The notes under the pieces: model-generated
The model's input: the letters and a program-made list of their open reading frames with translations, nothing else
Database searches by the model: none
Told to the model about the DNA's origin: nothing
Assembly (NCBI GenBank): GCA_910579955.1
Contig: CAJTWE010000012.1
Span: 1 to 64,000 of the forward strand
Reading direction: 5' to 3'
From: an uncultured Ruminococcus sp.
GTDB taxonomy: Bacteria; Bacillota; Clostridia; Oscillospirales; Ruminococcaceae
Length of the DNA stretch: 64,000 nt
Shown here: piece after piece, positions 24,062-33,308 of the stretch
Numbering within the stretch: position 1 is the first letter of the stretch
How the letters are laid out: the number at the start of each line of letters is the position of its first letter
Position numbers and translations under genes: made by a program

Positions 24062-26839
24062 ATGGCACAAGACTATAATACGACCTTAAATTTACCAAAA
24101 ACAGATTTCCCAATGCGTGGAAATCTGCCTAAGAGAGAGCCGGATATTCTAAAAAAGTGGGAAGAATCCGACCTTTATGAAAAGATGATTGCACGCAATG
24201 AGGGTAAGCCAAAATATATTCTTCATGACGGACCTCCCTATGCAAATGGTGAGATACATCTGGGTACTGCTCTTAATAAAACTCTAAAAGATTTTATTAT
24301 AAAGCAGAAAAACATGTGTGGATATTGTGCGCCTTACGTTCCTGGCTGGGATACACATGGTTTACCGATTGAGCTAAAAGCTCTCAAGGCAAACGGTGCT
24401 GATAAAAATGCTATTTCTCCAGTAGAACTTCGACGTCACTGCAAGAACTTTGCAATGACTCACGTTCAGAATCAGATGAACCAATTCAAAAGACTTGGAA
24501 GCCTTGGTCATTATTGTGACCCATATCTGACTTTGAAGCCTGAATATGAGGCTCGTCAGGTTGAGGTATTCGGAGAAATGGCAAAGAGAGGATATATGTA
24601 TAAGGGATTAAAACCTGTATACTGGTGTCCTGACTGTAATACTGCTCTTGCAGAAGCCGAGATCGAATATGAAAATGATCCATGCTACTCTATATATGTT
24701 AAGTTTAATGTTACTGATGACAAGGGCGTATTCAGCGGTCTGAATATTCCGCTAGAGAAAATCTTCTTTGTAATCTGGACTACTACTACATGGACTATTC
24801 CTGGTAACCTTGCCATCTGCGTTGGTCCAGAATATGAATACACACTGGTCAAAGTCGGCGATGAATATTATTGCATGGCACTTGAACTCGTAGCTGCAAC
24901 AATGAAAGCTGCCGGTATTACTGAATATGAAACTATTGGCTCTTTCTTTGGAAATGAACTTGAAAATATTATAACAAAGCATCCGCTTTATGACAGAATT
25001 TCAAAAGTTATCGTTGGTGATCATGTTACTCTCGAAAGTGGTACAGGATGCGTTCATACTGCTCCGGGCTACGGTGTTGAGGACTTTGAAGTCTGCAAAA
25101 ATTATGATGATATTGGTATTATAGTATGTGTTGACGCTAAGGGTCTCCAGACTGAAGAAGCAGGCGAATTTGCAGGTCTTAATACTGATGAAGCTAACAA
25201 AGCTATTGCTGCAAAGCTCACTGAACTTGGCGCAATGCTTGCTACAGAAAAAATTGTCCATCAGTATCCGCACTGCTGGAGATGTCATAAACCTATAATT
25301 TATCGTGCAACTGAACAGTGGTTCTGCTCTGTAAATGATTTTAAGGATGAAGCTATCAAAGCCATTGAAGGCGTTGAATGGATCCCAGGCTGGGGCGAAG
25401 AACGTATCAAGGGTATGGTTCGTGACAGAAGCGACTGGTGCATTTCACGTCAGCGTACATGGGGTGTTCCTATCCCGATTATTTACTGTGCGGACTGCGG
25501 TAAGCCTATTGTTAATGATACAACTATTAAAAATATAGCTGATCTCTTCCGCAAAGAGGGCGCTGACGCATGGTGGATAAAAGAAGCAAATGAATTTATT
25601 TCTCCTGATGTAAAATGCGATTGCGGATGCGGCAGATTTACTAAAGAATACGACATTATGGACGTATGGTTTGATAGTGGTGTTTCACATAGCGCTGTTA
25701 TGGAACAGTATGATTGTCTTAGTTGGCCGGCTGACCTTTACCTCGAAGGCGCAGACCAATATAGAGGATGGTTCCAGTCCTCACTCCTTACATCTGTTGT
25801 ATACAAAGGTGCTGCTCCTTATAAGGCTGTATGTACCCACGGATGGGTTGTTGACGGAGAGGGAAGAAAGCAGTCCAAGTCACTTGGAAATGGTATCATG
25901 CCTGATGAAATCATAAATCAGTATGGTGCAGATATTCTCAGACTCTGGGTAGCTTCTTCTGACTATCATTCAGATATAAGAATTTCTCCGGAAATCTTGA
26001 AGCAGCTTTCTGATGCTTATAAGAAGATAAGAAATACTGCACGTTATATTCTCGGAAACCTTGGAAACGGTGAGGGCTTTGATCCTGATAATGACTCTGT
26101 ATCAGATGATGAACTTCAAGAAATTGACCGTTGGGCACTTATAAAGCTTGATGCGCTTATGGATAAGGTTCAAAATGGTTATAACTCATTTGATTTCCAC
26201 GTTGTATTCCATAGCATTCATAATTTCTGTACAACAGATATGTCTAACTTCTATCTCGACATTATCAAGGATAGACTGTACTGTGAACCTATTGCATCTA
26301 CAGCTAGACGTGCTGCACAGACTACAATGTACCGTATTCTCAGTGCTATTACTCGCATGATCGCACCTATTCTCTCTTTCACTGCTGAGGAAATCTGGAG
26401 CTTTATGCCGCATTCTGATACTGATAATACTGAAAGTGTATTTATGAATGACATGCCTTGTAAATCAGGTATTACTGCATCTGATGAATTCACTGCAAAA
26501 TGGGATCTTATTTATCAGACACGTATGGATGTAAACAAGGTTCTGGAAGAAAAGCGTAACGAAAAGCTTATCGGTAAATCTCTTGAAGCTGCCGTTACAA
26601 TTTCTACAGCTGATGAGGAGTCTTATAAGATCTTATCTGCTGAAGAAAAGCTTCTCGAAGCTGTACTCATTGTTTCTTCTGTAAAGATTACTCGTTCTGA
26701 TAGTGCAGAAACTGTATATACTGTAACTAAGGCTGAAGGTGAAAAGTGCGAACGTTGCTGGATTTACTCTACAACTGTAGGCACAAACACTGCTCATCCT
26801 ACACTTTGTGCACGCTGTGCAAGTGTAATAGAGGAATAA
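24062..26839 (+). CDS. ileS: Isoleucyl-tRNA synthetase
   Basis: Class I aminoacyl-tRNA synthetase, 925 residues. HIGH-type motif PYANGEIHLGTALNK, editing domain (TTTTWTIPGNLA), KMSKS motif present as KQSKSLGNG, and the C-terminal zinc site CERCW...CARC. Ends VIEE. The leader has only 53 nt after divIVA, so there is no T-box upstream; translation may instead depend on the hairpin noted above. Part of the conserved divIVA-ileS-lspA run. Confidence 0.98.
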   Translation: MAQDYNTTLNLPKTDFPMRGNLPKREPDILKKWEESDLYEKMIARNEGKPKYILHDGPPYANGEIHLGTALNKTLKDFIIKQKNMCGYCAPYVPGWDTHGLPIELKALKANGADKNAISPVELRRHCKNFAMTHVQNQMNQFKRLGSLGHYCDPYLTLKPEYEARQVEVFGEMAKRGYMYKGLKPVYWCPDCNTALAEAEIEYENDPCYSIYVKFNVTDDKGVFSGLNIPLEKIFFVIWTTTTWTIPGNLAICVGPEYEYTLVKVGDEYYCMALELVAATMKAAGITEYETIGSFFGNELENIITKHPLYDRISKVIVGDHVTLESGTGCVHTAPGYGVEDFEVCKNYDDIGIIVCVDAKGLQTEEAGEFAGLNTDEANKAIAAKLTELGAMLATEKIVHQYPHCWRCHKPIIYRATEQWFCSVNDFKDEAIKAIEGVEWIPGWGEERIKGMVRDRSDWCISRQRTWGVPIPIIYCADCGKPIVNDTTIKNIADLFRKEGADAWWIKEANEFISPDVKCDCGCGRFTKEYDIMDVWFDSGVSHSAVMEQYDCLSWPADLYLEGADQYRGWFQSSLLTSVVYKGAAPYKAVCTHGWVVDGEGRKQSKSLGNGIMPDEIINQYGADILRLWVASSDYHSDIRISPEILKQLSDAYKKIRNTARYILGNLGNGEGFDPDNDSVSDDELQEIDRWALIKLDALMDKVQNGYNSFDFHVVFHSIHNFCTTDMSNFYLDIIKDRLYCEPIASTARRAAQTTMYRILSAITRMIAPILSFTAEEIWSFMPHSDTDNTESVFMNDMPCKSGITASDEFTAKWDLIYQTRMDVNKVLEEKRNEKLIGKSLEAAVTISTADEESYKILSAEEKLLEAVLIVSSVKITRSDSAETVYTVTKAEGEKCERCWIYSTTVGTNTAHPTLCARCASVIEE

Positions 26840-26846
26840 AAATATG

Positions 26847-26873
26847 ACAGCCTGTCGTTTTGCGGCAGGCTGT
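26847..26873 (+). terminator. Hairpin between ileS and lspA
   Basis: 11-bp stem with one G-U pair (26847-26857, 26863-26873) and a 5-nt loop directly after ileS. No T-run follows, so it is more likely a processing or partial-termination element. Confidence 0.4.
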
Positions 26874-26899
26874 AGTATTGAATGAGAAAGGAGCCTCTT

Positions 26900-27412
26900 T
26901 TGCTTATTTTTTCTCTTATCGCCACTGCAATTCTGGTTGGCATTGACCAGCTCATAAAGCTATGGGCGGTTGGCGTCTTACAGGAAAAGGGAACTATTCC
27001 TTTTCTGCATATAGGCAATTTTGAAATACTTGATCTTACTTATCTTGAAAATAACGGCGCTGTATTTGGAAGCTTTGCTGGAATGAGATGGTTTCTTGTA
27101 GCTATAGTAAGCATTATGCTTATAATATGCCTTTGGGGGCTTATTCACTATAGAAACAGTTCTAAACTGCTTAATGTAAGCCTTACCCTAATACTTGCCG
27201 GAGGAATAGGAAATCTTATAGATAGATTGTTCCGTGATGGTCTCGTTGTAGACTATATAGAAGTAAAGCTTTTTCACTTTGCGATATTCAATTTTGCAGA
27301 TTGCTGTGTAGTTATAGGCATAGTACTTTTCATTTTTTATGTATTATTTGTAGACTCAAAATACACTTCAAAGAAAGAGGAATCAGAAGGGAAGCAAAAG
27401 GAAAATGCCTGA
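26900..27412 (+). CDS. lspA: Lipoprotein signal peptidase
   Basis: Aspartic signal peptidase II that cleaves lipoprotein signal peptides, about 170 residues with four membrane segments. Signatures NNGAVFGSF, GGIGNLIDRLF (first catalytic Asp) and FNFADCCVV (second). The first in-frame ATG is at 26882 without a ribosome-binding site, while AAAGGAG sits 6 nt before a TTG at 26900, so I choose the TTG. Overlaps the pseudouridine synthase by 8 nt. Confidence 0.93.
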   Translation: MLIFSLIATAILVGIDQLIKLWAVGVLQEKGTIPFLHIGNFEILDLTYLENNGAVFGSFAGMRWFLVAIVSIMLIICLWGLIHYRNSSKLLNVSLTLILAGGIGNLIDRLFRDGLVVDYIEVKLFHFAIFNFADCCVVIGIVLFIFYVLFVDSKYTSKKEESEGKQKENA

Positions 27413-28322
27413 ACTGATCACTCTTACTGTCTCAAAAGAAACTTCCGGAGATCGGCTTGATAAATGGCTTGCATCGCACAAAGAGCTTTCTCTTACACGT
27501 TCTGTTATACAAACATATATTAAAGATGAAAAAATTCTTGTAAACGGAAATCCTGTTGCAAAGAATGCAAAGGCTATTCCAGACAGCATTGTTACTATCG
27601 AAATTCCTGATCCTGCACCGCTTGAGCTTGTACCTGAAAATATTCCTCTTGATATTATTTATGAAGATAATGATATTCTAGTAGTCAATAAACCAAAGGG
27701 CATGGTAGTACATCCTGCACCCGGAAATTATACCGGTACACTAGTTCATGCGTTATTATACCACTGCGGTGACAGACTGTCTGGTATAAACGGGGTAATA
27801 AGACCGGGCATCGTTCACAGGATAGATAAACTTACAAGCGGTCTTTTGATGGTTGCAAAAAACGATGCAGCTCATTTGGGACTTTCTGCTCAAATAGAAT
27901 CTCATACATTTACAAGAGAATATCAAGCAATTTGCATAGGTCGTTTTAAAGAGCAAAGCGGAACAATAAATGCACCTATCGGACGTCATCCGGTAGATAG
28001 AAAAAAAATGGCTGTTACTGAAAAAAATAGTAAATCTGCTATTACGCATTACGAAGTTGTGGCTGAGTATAAAGGTTACTCGCATCTTAGACTTCGCCTT
28101 GAAACGGGACGTACGCATCAGATACGTGTACATCTTTCAAGCATCGGTCATCCTATACTTGGAGATGATGTTTATGGTAAACCTTTTAAAGGTATAGATG
28201 GACAGTGCCTTCATGCGGGAAAAATTGGTTTTATTCATACGATTACTAAGGAATATATGGAGTTCACAAGTCCACTTCCGCCATATTTTGAGGAAATTCT
28301 TCAAAAAATAAGCCGATATTAA
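27405..28322 (+). CDS. RluA/RluD-family pseudouridine synthase
   Basis: 305-residue RNA pseudouridine synthase with an N-terminal S4 domain (about 14-75: DRLDKWLA, VIQTYIKDEKILVNG) and the catalytic HRIDKLTSGLLMVAK motif; ETGRTHQIRVHLSSIGHPI follows (quoted in part). Equivalent to ylyB of Bacillus, which also follows lspA. Target is presumably 23S rRNA; which uridine is not determined. Overlaps lspA by 8 nt. Confidence 0.93.
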   Translation: MPELITLTVSKETSGDRLDKWLASHKELSLTRSVIQTYIKDEKILVNGNPVAKNAKAIPDSIVTIEIPDPAPLELVPENIPLDIIYEDNDILVVNKPKGMVVHPAPGNYTGTLVHALLYHCGDRLSGINGVIRPGIVHRIDKLTSGLLMVAKNDAAHLGLSAQIESHTFTREYQAICIGRFKEQSGTINAPIGRHPVDRKKMAVTEKNSKSAITHYEVVAEYKGYSHLRLRLETGRTHQIRVHLSSIGHPILGDDVYGKPFKGIDGQCLHAGKIGFIHTITKEYMEFTSPLPPYFEEILQKISRY

Positions 28323-28334
28323 AAGGAGATTAAT

Positions 28335-29165
28335 ATGTTTGAATCTATAAACAAAGTTTATCTTATGACAGATCTTGACGGAACACTCCTTACATCTGAA
28401 AAGAAAATTTCTAATACCGACTTTAAAGCAATAGAGCGGTTTCGTAAAAATGGCGGTAAATTTGCATTTGCAACAGGTCGAACTCTCCAATCAGCTATGC
28501 AGTACATTGAGGAACTGAACATAGATTCTCCTGTAATAATGTATAACGGTGCTTGCATATACGATCCAGTATCTGGCAAAATATTGTATTCACATGCATT
28601 ACAGCATGATGCTTATGATTTTACTATGGAAATTTTCAATGCTTTCCCAGAAGTAGGTGCTGAAATACTCACACCTGATGGAACATACATTATAAAATGC
28701 AATTCTTATGAAAAAGAACATGCTGCTTATTGCAGTGATCCAATTTACTGCAATATAGACGAAGTTCCAAAGGGACAGTGGCTTAAAGTGCTTTTTGCAA
28801 TGAGTCCGTCTGATATTGAAAGACTTAAAGAATATACAGAAAAAAGGAATTTTAAAGGAGTAACATTTGTCCGCTCTGAAAATATTTTCTATGAGATGCT
28901 TCCATATGGCGTTTCAAAGGGAAGCGCTCTAAATGAGTATCGTCGTATTGAAAAAGATAAAAATATAACATTTGCTGCGGCAGGTGATTATAATAATGAT
29001 TTGGAGCTTGTAATAAATGCCGATTTTGGCGCTGCTCCTTCAAATGCAGTAGACTGCGTTAAGAAAGCTGCTGATTATGTAATGAAGGCTTCCTGTGACG
29101 AAGGCGCTATTGCAGAGCTTATTTCAGTCATTGAATCCAAAGTTAAAAAAATGGAGGTATTATAA
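28335..29165 (+). CDS. Cof-type HAD-IIB phosphatase
   Basis: 276-residue haloacid dehalogenase superfamily hydrolase. DLDGTLLTSEKK (nucleophile Asp), FATGRT, a type IIB cap, the conserved Lys in PYGVSKGSAL, and AAGDYNNDLELV (motif IV). Probable sugar-phosphate or nucleotide phosphatase; substrate not predictable. ATG at 28335 has AAAAGGAG. Its end carries the ribosome-binding site of the transketolase gene. Confidence 0.92.
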   Translation: MFESINKVYLMTDLDGTLLTSEKKISNTDFKAIERFRKNGGKFAFATGRTLQSAMQYIEELNIDSPVIMYNGACIYDPVSGKILYSHALQHDAYDFTMEIFNAFPEVGAEILTPDGTYIIKCNSYEKEHAAYCSDPIYCNIDEVPKGQWLKVLFAMSPSDIERLKEYTEKRNFKGVTFVRSENIFYEMLPYGVSKGSALNEYRRIEKDKNITFAAAGDYNNDLELVINADFGAAPSNAVDCVKKAADYVMKASCDEGAIAELISVIESKVKKMEVL

Positions 29166-30005
29166 ATGGACGCTACAACAAAAAAACAACTGCAAACTAC
29201 TGCCTGTAAAGTGCGTATGGGTGTTATTGAAGGAACATTCAACGCTAAATCAGGTCATCCGGGCGGTTCACTTTCAATAAGTGACTTGCTGACTTATCTT
29301 TATTTTGCAAAAATGCACGTTGATCCTGCACAGCCTGAAATGGCTGACCGTGACAGGCTTGTTCTTTCTAAGGGACATTGTGCACCGGCTCTTTATGCTG
29401 TACTTGCAGAACGTGGATTTTTCTCAGCTGATGAACTTAAATCTCTTCGCCATATAGGTGCAATGCTTCAGGGTCACCCATGCATTCATATTCCGGGCGT
29501 TGATATGTCCAGCGGCTCTTTAGGACAAGGCATATCAGCTGCTTGTGGTATGGCTCTTTCAGGAAAACTCGACAATGCAGCATATAAAGTATATACTGTA
29601 CTTGGTGATGGTGAAATTGAAGAGGGTCAGGTATGGGAAGCTGCCATGTTTGCCGCTCATTATAAACTGGATAATCTCGTAGCGATCGTTGATAATAACG
29701 GACTCCAGATTGACGGTGCAATTGACGATGTATGTTCACCTTATCCTATTACAGATAAGTTTGAAGCTTTTGGTTGGCATGTTATTACAATGGACGGACA
29801 TGATTTCGATTCTATTGAGGCTGCATTTAATGAAGCTGAAACTATTGTAGGCAAGCCTGTAGCTATAGTTCAGAAAAGCGTAAAGGGCAAAGGCGTTTCA
29901 TTTATGGAAAATCAAGTGGGCTGGCACGGTAAAGCTCCTAATAAGGATGAATACGAACAGGCAATGGCAGAGCTTAACGCACAGCTCAGTGAACTGGAGG
30001 GTTAA
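29166..30005 (+). CDS. Transketolase, N-terminal (thiamine-diphosphate) subunit
   Basis: 279-residue first half of a split transketolase, acting in the non-oxidative pentose phosphate pathway. The ThDP/Mg motif is GDGEIEEGQVWEAAMFAAHYKLDN (in parts: GDGEIEEGQ, then NNGLQIDG). The ATG directly follows the HAD gene stop, and GGAGGT lies in the end of that gene. Works with the C-terminal subunit encoded 3 nt downstream. Confidence 0.95.
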   Translation: MDATTKKQLQTTACKVRMGVIEGTFNAKSGHPGGSLSISDLLTYLYFAKMHVDPAQPEMADRDRLVLSKGHCAPALYAVLAERGFFSADELKSLRHIGAMLQGHPCIHIPGVDMSSGSLGQGISAACGMALSGKLDNAAYKVYTVLGDGEIEEGQVWEAAMFAAHYKLDNLVAIVDNNGLQIDGAIDDVCSPYPITDKFEAFGWHVITMDGHDFDSIEAAFNEAETIVGKPVAIVQKSVKGKGVSFMENQVGWHGKAPNKDEYEQAMAELNAQLSELEG

Positions 30006-30008
30006 ATT

Positions 30009-30959
30009 ATGGCAGATGTAATGAAAAAGGCAACAAGAGACAGCTACGGTGAATCACTTGCTGCTCTGGCAGATAAATATCCTAATCTTGTAGTTCTGGA
30101 TGCAGACCTTGCAGCTGCAACTAAGACAGGAGTTTTCAAGAAAGCCTGTCCTGAGCGATTTTTTGACTGTGGTATTGCCGAAGCAAATATGATGGGTGTT
30201 GCAGCAGGTCTTGCAACAACAGGAAAAATACCATTTGCAAGTACTTTTGCAATGTTTGCTGCGGGTAGAGCATTTGAAATAGTTAGAAATTCTATTGGTT
30301 ATCCTCACTTGAACGTTAAGATCGGTGCTACTCATGCAGGCATTTCAGTTGGAGAAGATGGCGCAACACATCAGTGTAATGAAGATATTGCACTCATGCG
30401 TACCATTCCCGGCATGACTATTATAAACCCTGCTGATGATATTGAAGCTAGAGCTGCTGTTGAAGCTGCAATAAACTTTGATGGTCCTGTATATTTGCGT
30501 TTTGGCAGACTGGCTGCGCCTATTTTTAATGATCCTGAAAACTATAAATTTGAGCTTGGAAAGGGTATCACTCTCAAAGATGGCAAGGACGTAACTATCA
30601 TTGCTACTGGTCTTATGGTTTCAGAAGCTCTGGAAGCTGCAAAAATGCTTGAGAATGATGGAATCAATGCAAGAATTATCAATATACACACAATAAAGCC
30701 GCTGGATAAAGATATTGTCTGCAAGGCTGCTGCTGAAACAAGTCTTATTGTAACTGTAGAAGAGCACAGTGTTATCGGAGGTCTTGGAAGTGCAGTAGCA
30801 GAAGCTGTTACAGAATGCACTCCTGTTCCGGTTGTTAAAATTGGCGTAAATGATGAATATGGTCACTCAGGTCCTGCTGTGGATCTTTTGAAAGAATTCG
30901 GACTTTGTGCTGATAATATTGCTGCAACAGTTAAGAAGGCTGTTGCTGAGAGAAAGTAA
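30009..30959 (+). CDS. Transketolase, C-terminal subunit
   Basis: 316-residue second half of transketolase: pyrimidine-binding domain (ERFFDCGIAEANMMGVAAGLA in parts, with the catalytic Glu) and C-terminal transketolase domain (INIHTIKPLD, VTVEEHSVIGGLGSAV). ATG at 30009 with GGAGG at the end of the upstream subunit. A terminator follows. The split form is common in Clostridia. Confidence 0.95.
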   Translation: MADVMKKATRDSYGESLAALADKYPNLVVLDADLAAATKTGVFKKACPERFFDCGIAEANMMGVAAGLATTGKIPFASTFAMFAAGRAFEIVRNSIGYPHLNVKIGATHAGISVGEDGATHQCNEDIALMRTIPGMTIINPADDIEARAAVEAAINFDGPVYLRFGRLAAPIFNDPENYKFELGKGITLKDGKDVTIIATGLMVSEALEAAKMLENDGINARIINIHTIKPLDKDIVCKAAAETSLIVTVEEHSVIGGLGSAVAEAVTECTPVPVVKIGVNDEYGHSGPAVDLLKEFGLCADNIAATVKKAVAERK

Positions 30960-30969
30960 TAATTTATTT

Positions 30970-31012
30970 AAAGTCACTTTTAATAATACATGTTAAAAGT
31001 GACTTTATTTTT
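30970..31012 (+). terminator. Intrinsic terminator after transketolase
   Basis: 14-bp perfect stem (30970-30983 with 30993-31006) followed by TATTTTT. Confidence 0.75.
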
Positions 31013-31043
31013 ACTTGTATAAAATTTAGGCTGTATCATTGAT

Positions 31044-31808
31044 TTGGAGGCGATTATAATAAACAAATTTAAGCACTTTGAAAATTTAGAATTACTCTTA
31101 TCGTCTGAGTACAATTGTATGCCAACAGACTTTAAAAGAAACGAAAATATTATTACATTGTCTGTCGCTAGTAAAAACGGAAGATATTGTACTCATGATG
31201 GATATTATTTTCACATGGCAACAATGGGGAGAAACGCTGTGATTACAGCTGCAAAAGAACTTCATCCGTTTTTAAAAGAATGGATAAAAGATAAACAAGG
31301 ATGTCATCTATTTGACATTCCAAATCTACTGATACTTGAAAAAGAACTAAACATTCATGGATATACACTTACAGAAACATATCATATGTTTTTATCATCG
31401 CAACATAAAGAACCAAAGAAAAACTATCCTGTAAAATGGTTCTATGATAAAGAAATCGTTGAGTTTTATGGTGACAAACGTTTTCCAAATGCAATATGTG
31501 ATAAATATTATGAGAATCGTCCTGATAGAATAGTTGTATGCGCATATGACGACGACAAGATAATGGGCATGGCAGGGTGTTCAGAAGATGCCATGAATTG
31601 GCAGCAAATAGGAATAGATGTTATGCCCGAATATCGTTCAAAAGGCGTTGGTACCTATCTTGTTACTCTCTTGAAAAATAAAATAGAACAGAAAGGTGAT
31701 ATTCCATTTTACGGTACAGATATAGCCAATTATCATTCATGGAATATTGCTTTGAATAGCGGCTTTTGCCCTGCATGGGTGGAGATTGGTGTAAATAAAA
31801 TGAAGTAA
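31044..31808 (+). CDS. GNAT-family N-acetyltransferase
   Basis: 254 residues. The acetyl-CoA binding block is IGIDVMPEYRSKGVGTYLVTLLKN (in parts: VMPEYRSKGVGTYLV) with motif B YGTDIANYHSWNIALNSGF. No good start codon: the TTG at 31044 is itself the start of the sequence TTGGAGGCG, which looks like a ribosome-binding site. The codons at the expected distance are ATT, ATA and ATA; the first later in-frame ATG is far inside. The start may be non-standard or mutated, and the gene could be decaying. Substrate unknown. Confidence 0.78.
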   Translation: MEAIIINKFKHFENLELLLSSEYNCMPTDFKRNENIITLSVASKNGRYCTHDGYYFHMATMGRNAVITAAKELHPFLKEWIKDKQGCHLFDIPNLLILEKELNIHGYTLTETYHMFLSSQHKEPKKNYPVKWFYDKEIVEFYGDKRFPNAICDKYYENRPDRIVVCAYDDDKIMGMAGCSEDAMNWQQIGIDVMPEYRSKGVGTYLVTLLKNKIEQKGDIPFYGTDIANYHSWNIALNSGFCPAWVEIGVNKMK

Positions 31809-31855
31809 TTGTATTCATACAAAAATTTATGGAGATATTTTATGGAGGTATATAG

Positions 31856-32755
31856 ATGAAAAAAGTACTTGTAACTGGTGGTACTGTATTTGTGAGCAGA
31901 TATATAGCAGAATATTATATTGCTAAAGGATACGATGTATACGTAATTAACAGAAATAGTAGAAAACAATCATTAGGTGTAAATCTGATTGAAGCAGATA
32001 GACATAATTTGGGGAAGAAGCTTCATAAATTTCATTTTGATGTTGTAATAGATACCGGTTATACTGCTGAGGATGTTGATTTACTACTTGATGCATTATA
32101 TAGTTACAGCAGTTATATTTTTATCAGTTCAAGCGCTGTTTATTCAGAATATGAAAAATTGCCATTTACAGAAGAAACTCAATTAGACATTAATAAATAT
32201 TGGGGAGAATATGGGATAAATAAAATTAAAGCAGAAAAGACATTGATTAAAAGAGATCCTAATGCATATATTCTTCGACCGCCATATTTATATGGCCCGA
32301 TGAATAATGTTTACAGAGAATCTTTTGTTTTTGATTGTGCTTTAAAAGACAGACCTTTTTATTTGCCTAATGATGGAAAAATGAAATTACAATTTTTTCA
32401 TGTAAATGATTTATGCAGATTTATAGATGTGGTTATTATGAAAAAACCGCTCCAACATATTTTTAATGTTGGAAATAAAGATACTGTTTCTGTTCGTGAA
32501 TGGGTTGAACTTTGCTATAATTCAGCAGGCAAAAAAGCACGTTTTGTAAATGTATTTGCTAACGTTGAACAAAGAAATTATTTTAGTTTTTATAACTACG
32601 AGTATTATCTTGATGTTTCAAAACAATATGAACTGATGCATAATACGATGCCATTATATGAAGGTTTAAAAGAATCCTTTGACTGGTATAAAAACAATTC
32701 AGATAAAGTAAATAAAAAACCATTTTTAGAGTATATTGACAATAATTTAATTTAA
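31856..32755 (+). CDS. NAD-dependent epimerase/dehydratase family protein
   Basis: 299-residue extended SDR. VTGGTVFVSRYIAEY (nucleotide-binding glycine motif, with Ser in place of the last Gly), VVIDTGYT, FISSSAVYSE, YGINKIKAEKTL (catalytic Tyr/Lys) and RPPYLYGP. Resembles nucleoside-sugar epimerase-like proteins rather than a defined enzyme. Ribosome-binding site GGAGG 6 nt upstream. Stands with the GNAT gene as an AT-rich pair that breaks up housekeeping clusters. Confidence 0.85.
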   Translation: MKKVLVTGGTVFVSRYIAEYYIAKGYDVYVINRNSRKQSLGVNLIEADRHNLGKKLHKFHFDVVIDTGYTAEDVDLLLDALYSYSSYIFISSSAVYSEYEKLPFTEETQLDINKYWGEYGINKIKAEKTLIKRDPNAYILRPPYLYGPMNNVYRESFVFDCALKDRPFYLPNDGKMKLQFFHVNDLCRFIDVVIMKKPLQHIFNVGNKDTVSVREWVELCYNSAGKKARFVNVFANVEQRNYFSFYNYEYYLDVSKQYELMHNTMPLYEGLKESFDWYKNNSDKVNKKPFLEYIDNNLI

Positions 32756-32852
32756 ATAAATTCTGATGTGCTTATAAAATTACAGCTTAATCCATAATAA
32801 GCTATAATATGTTATCTAATTTATGCATAAGCTTTATATGGAGGCGGTGTGA

Positions 32853-33128
32853 ATGATATGCAGCTTAACTGAGATAAAAGATAAAGATATTATCAATGTC
32901 AGAAGCGGCGAGAATCTGGGATATGCAGATGATGTATGCCTTGACACAAAAAACGCATCAGTAACAGGTCTTATAATTTATGGAAAGCCACGTTATTTTG
33001 GTATATTTGGCTCAAGAGAGAAAAGTGTTATCAGTTATGAACATATACGTCTTATAGGAAAAGATGTAATTCTTGTAGAACTAGAAAAAGCATCGGATTT
33101 GTTTGATTTAGATAAAATAGTCAAATAA
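32853..33128 (+). CDS. YlmC/YmxH family PRC-barrel protein
   Basis: 91-residue PRC-barrel protein (GENLGYADDVCLDTKNASVTGLIIYG in parts, KPRYFGIFG, SYEHIRLIGKDVILV) of the YlmC/YmxH family found in spore-forming Firmicutes. ATG at 32853 has GGAGG. The function is not established; the gene marks the lineage as sporulating or recently so. Confidence 0.88.
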   Translation: MICSLTEIKDKDIINVRSGENLGYADDVCLDTKNASVTGLIIYGKPRYFGIFGSREKSVISYEHIRLIGKDVILVELEKASDLFDLDKIVK

Positions 33129-33168
33129 AATGTTCAAAAAAATTGTTTGCGGAAATTCTTGTTTTTTC

Positions 33169-33197
33169 TTGCATTAAAATGGAAAGTATGATATAAT
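33169..33197 (+). promoter_or_regulatory. rpsB promoter
   Basis: TTGCAT, 17-nt spacer, TATAAT. Transcription would begin near 33204, leaving a leader of about 105 nt. Confidence 0.8.
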
Positions 33198-33203
33198 AAT
33201 TAG

Positions 33204-33308
33204 GCAATTCGCACGTTCGGTTTTTACAGATTGGTGCATATGTGAATATGTTGTCTGTAAGTCAAGTCGAGCGGAGGGCAAAAAACCAATATTTAGGAGG
33301 ACTACACA
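33204..33308 (+). promoter_or_regulatory. Structured rpsB leader
   Basis: Untranslated leader with a hairpin TTACAGA/TCTGTAA (33224-33230, 33254-33260) enclosing GCATAT...TATGT, before the GGAGG of rpsB. Ribosomal-protein leaders are often autoregulatory; no known S2 leader was matched. Confidence 0.4.

Noticed and set aside
29166..30959. Frameshifted transketolase
   Set aside because: Two separate complete subunits with own starts 3 nt apart are the normal split form in Clostridia.
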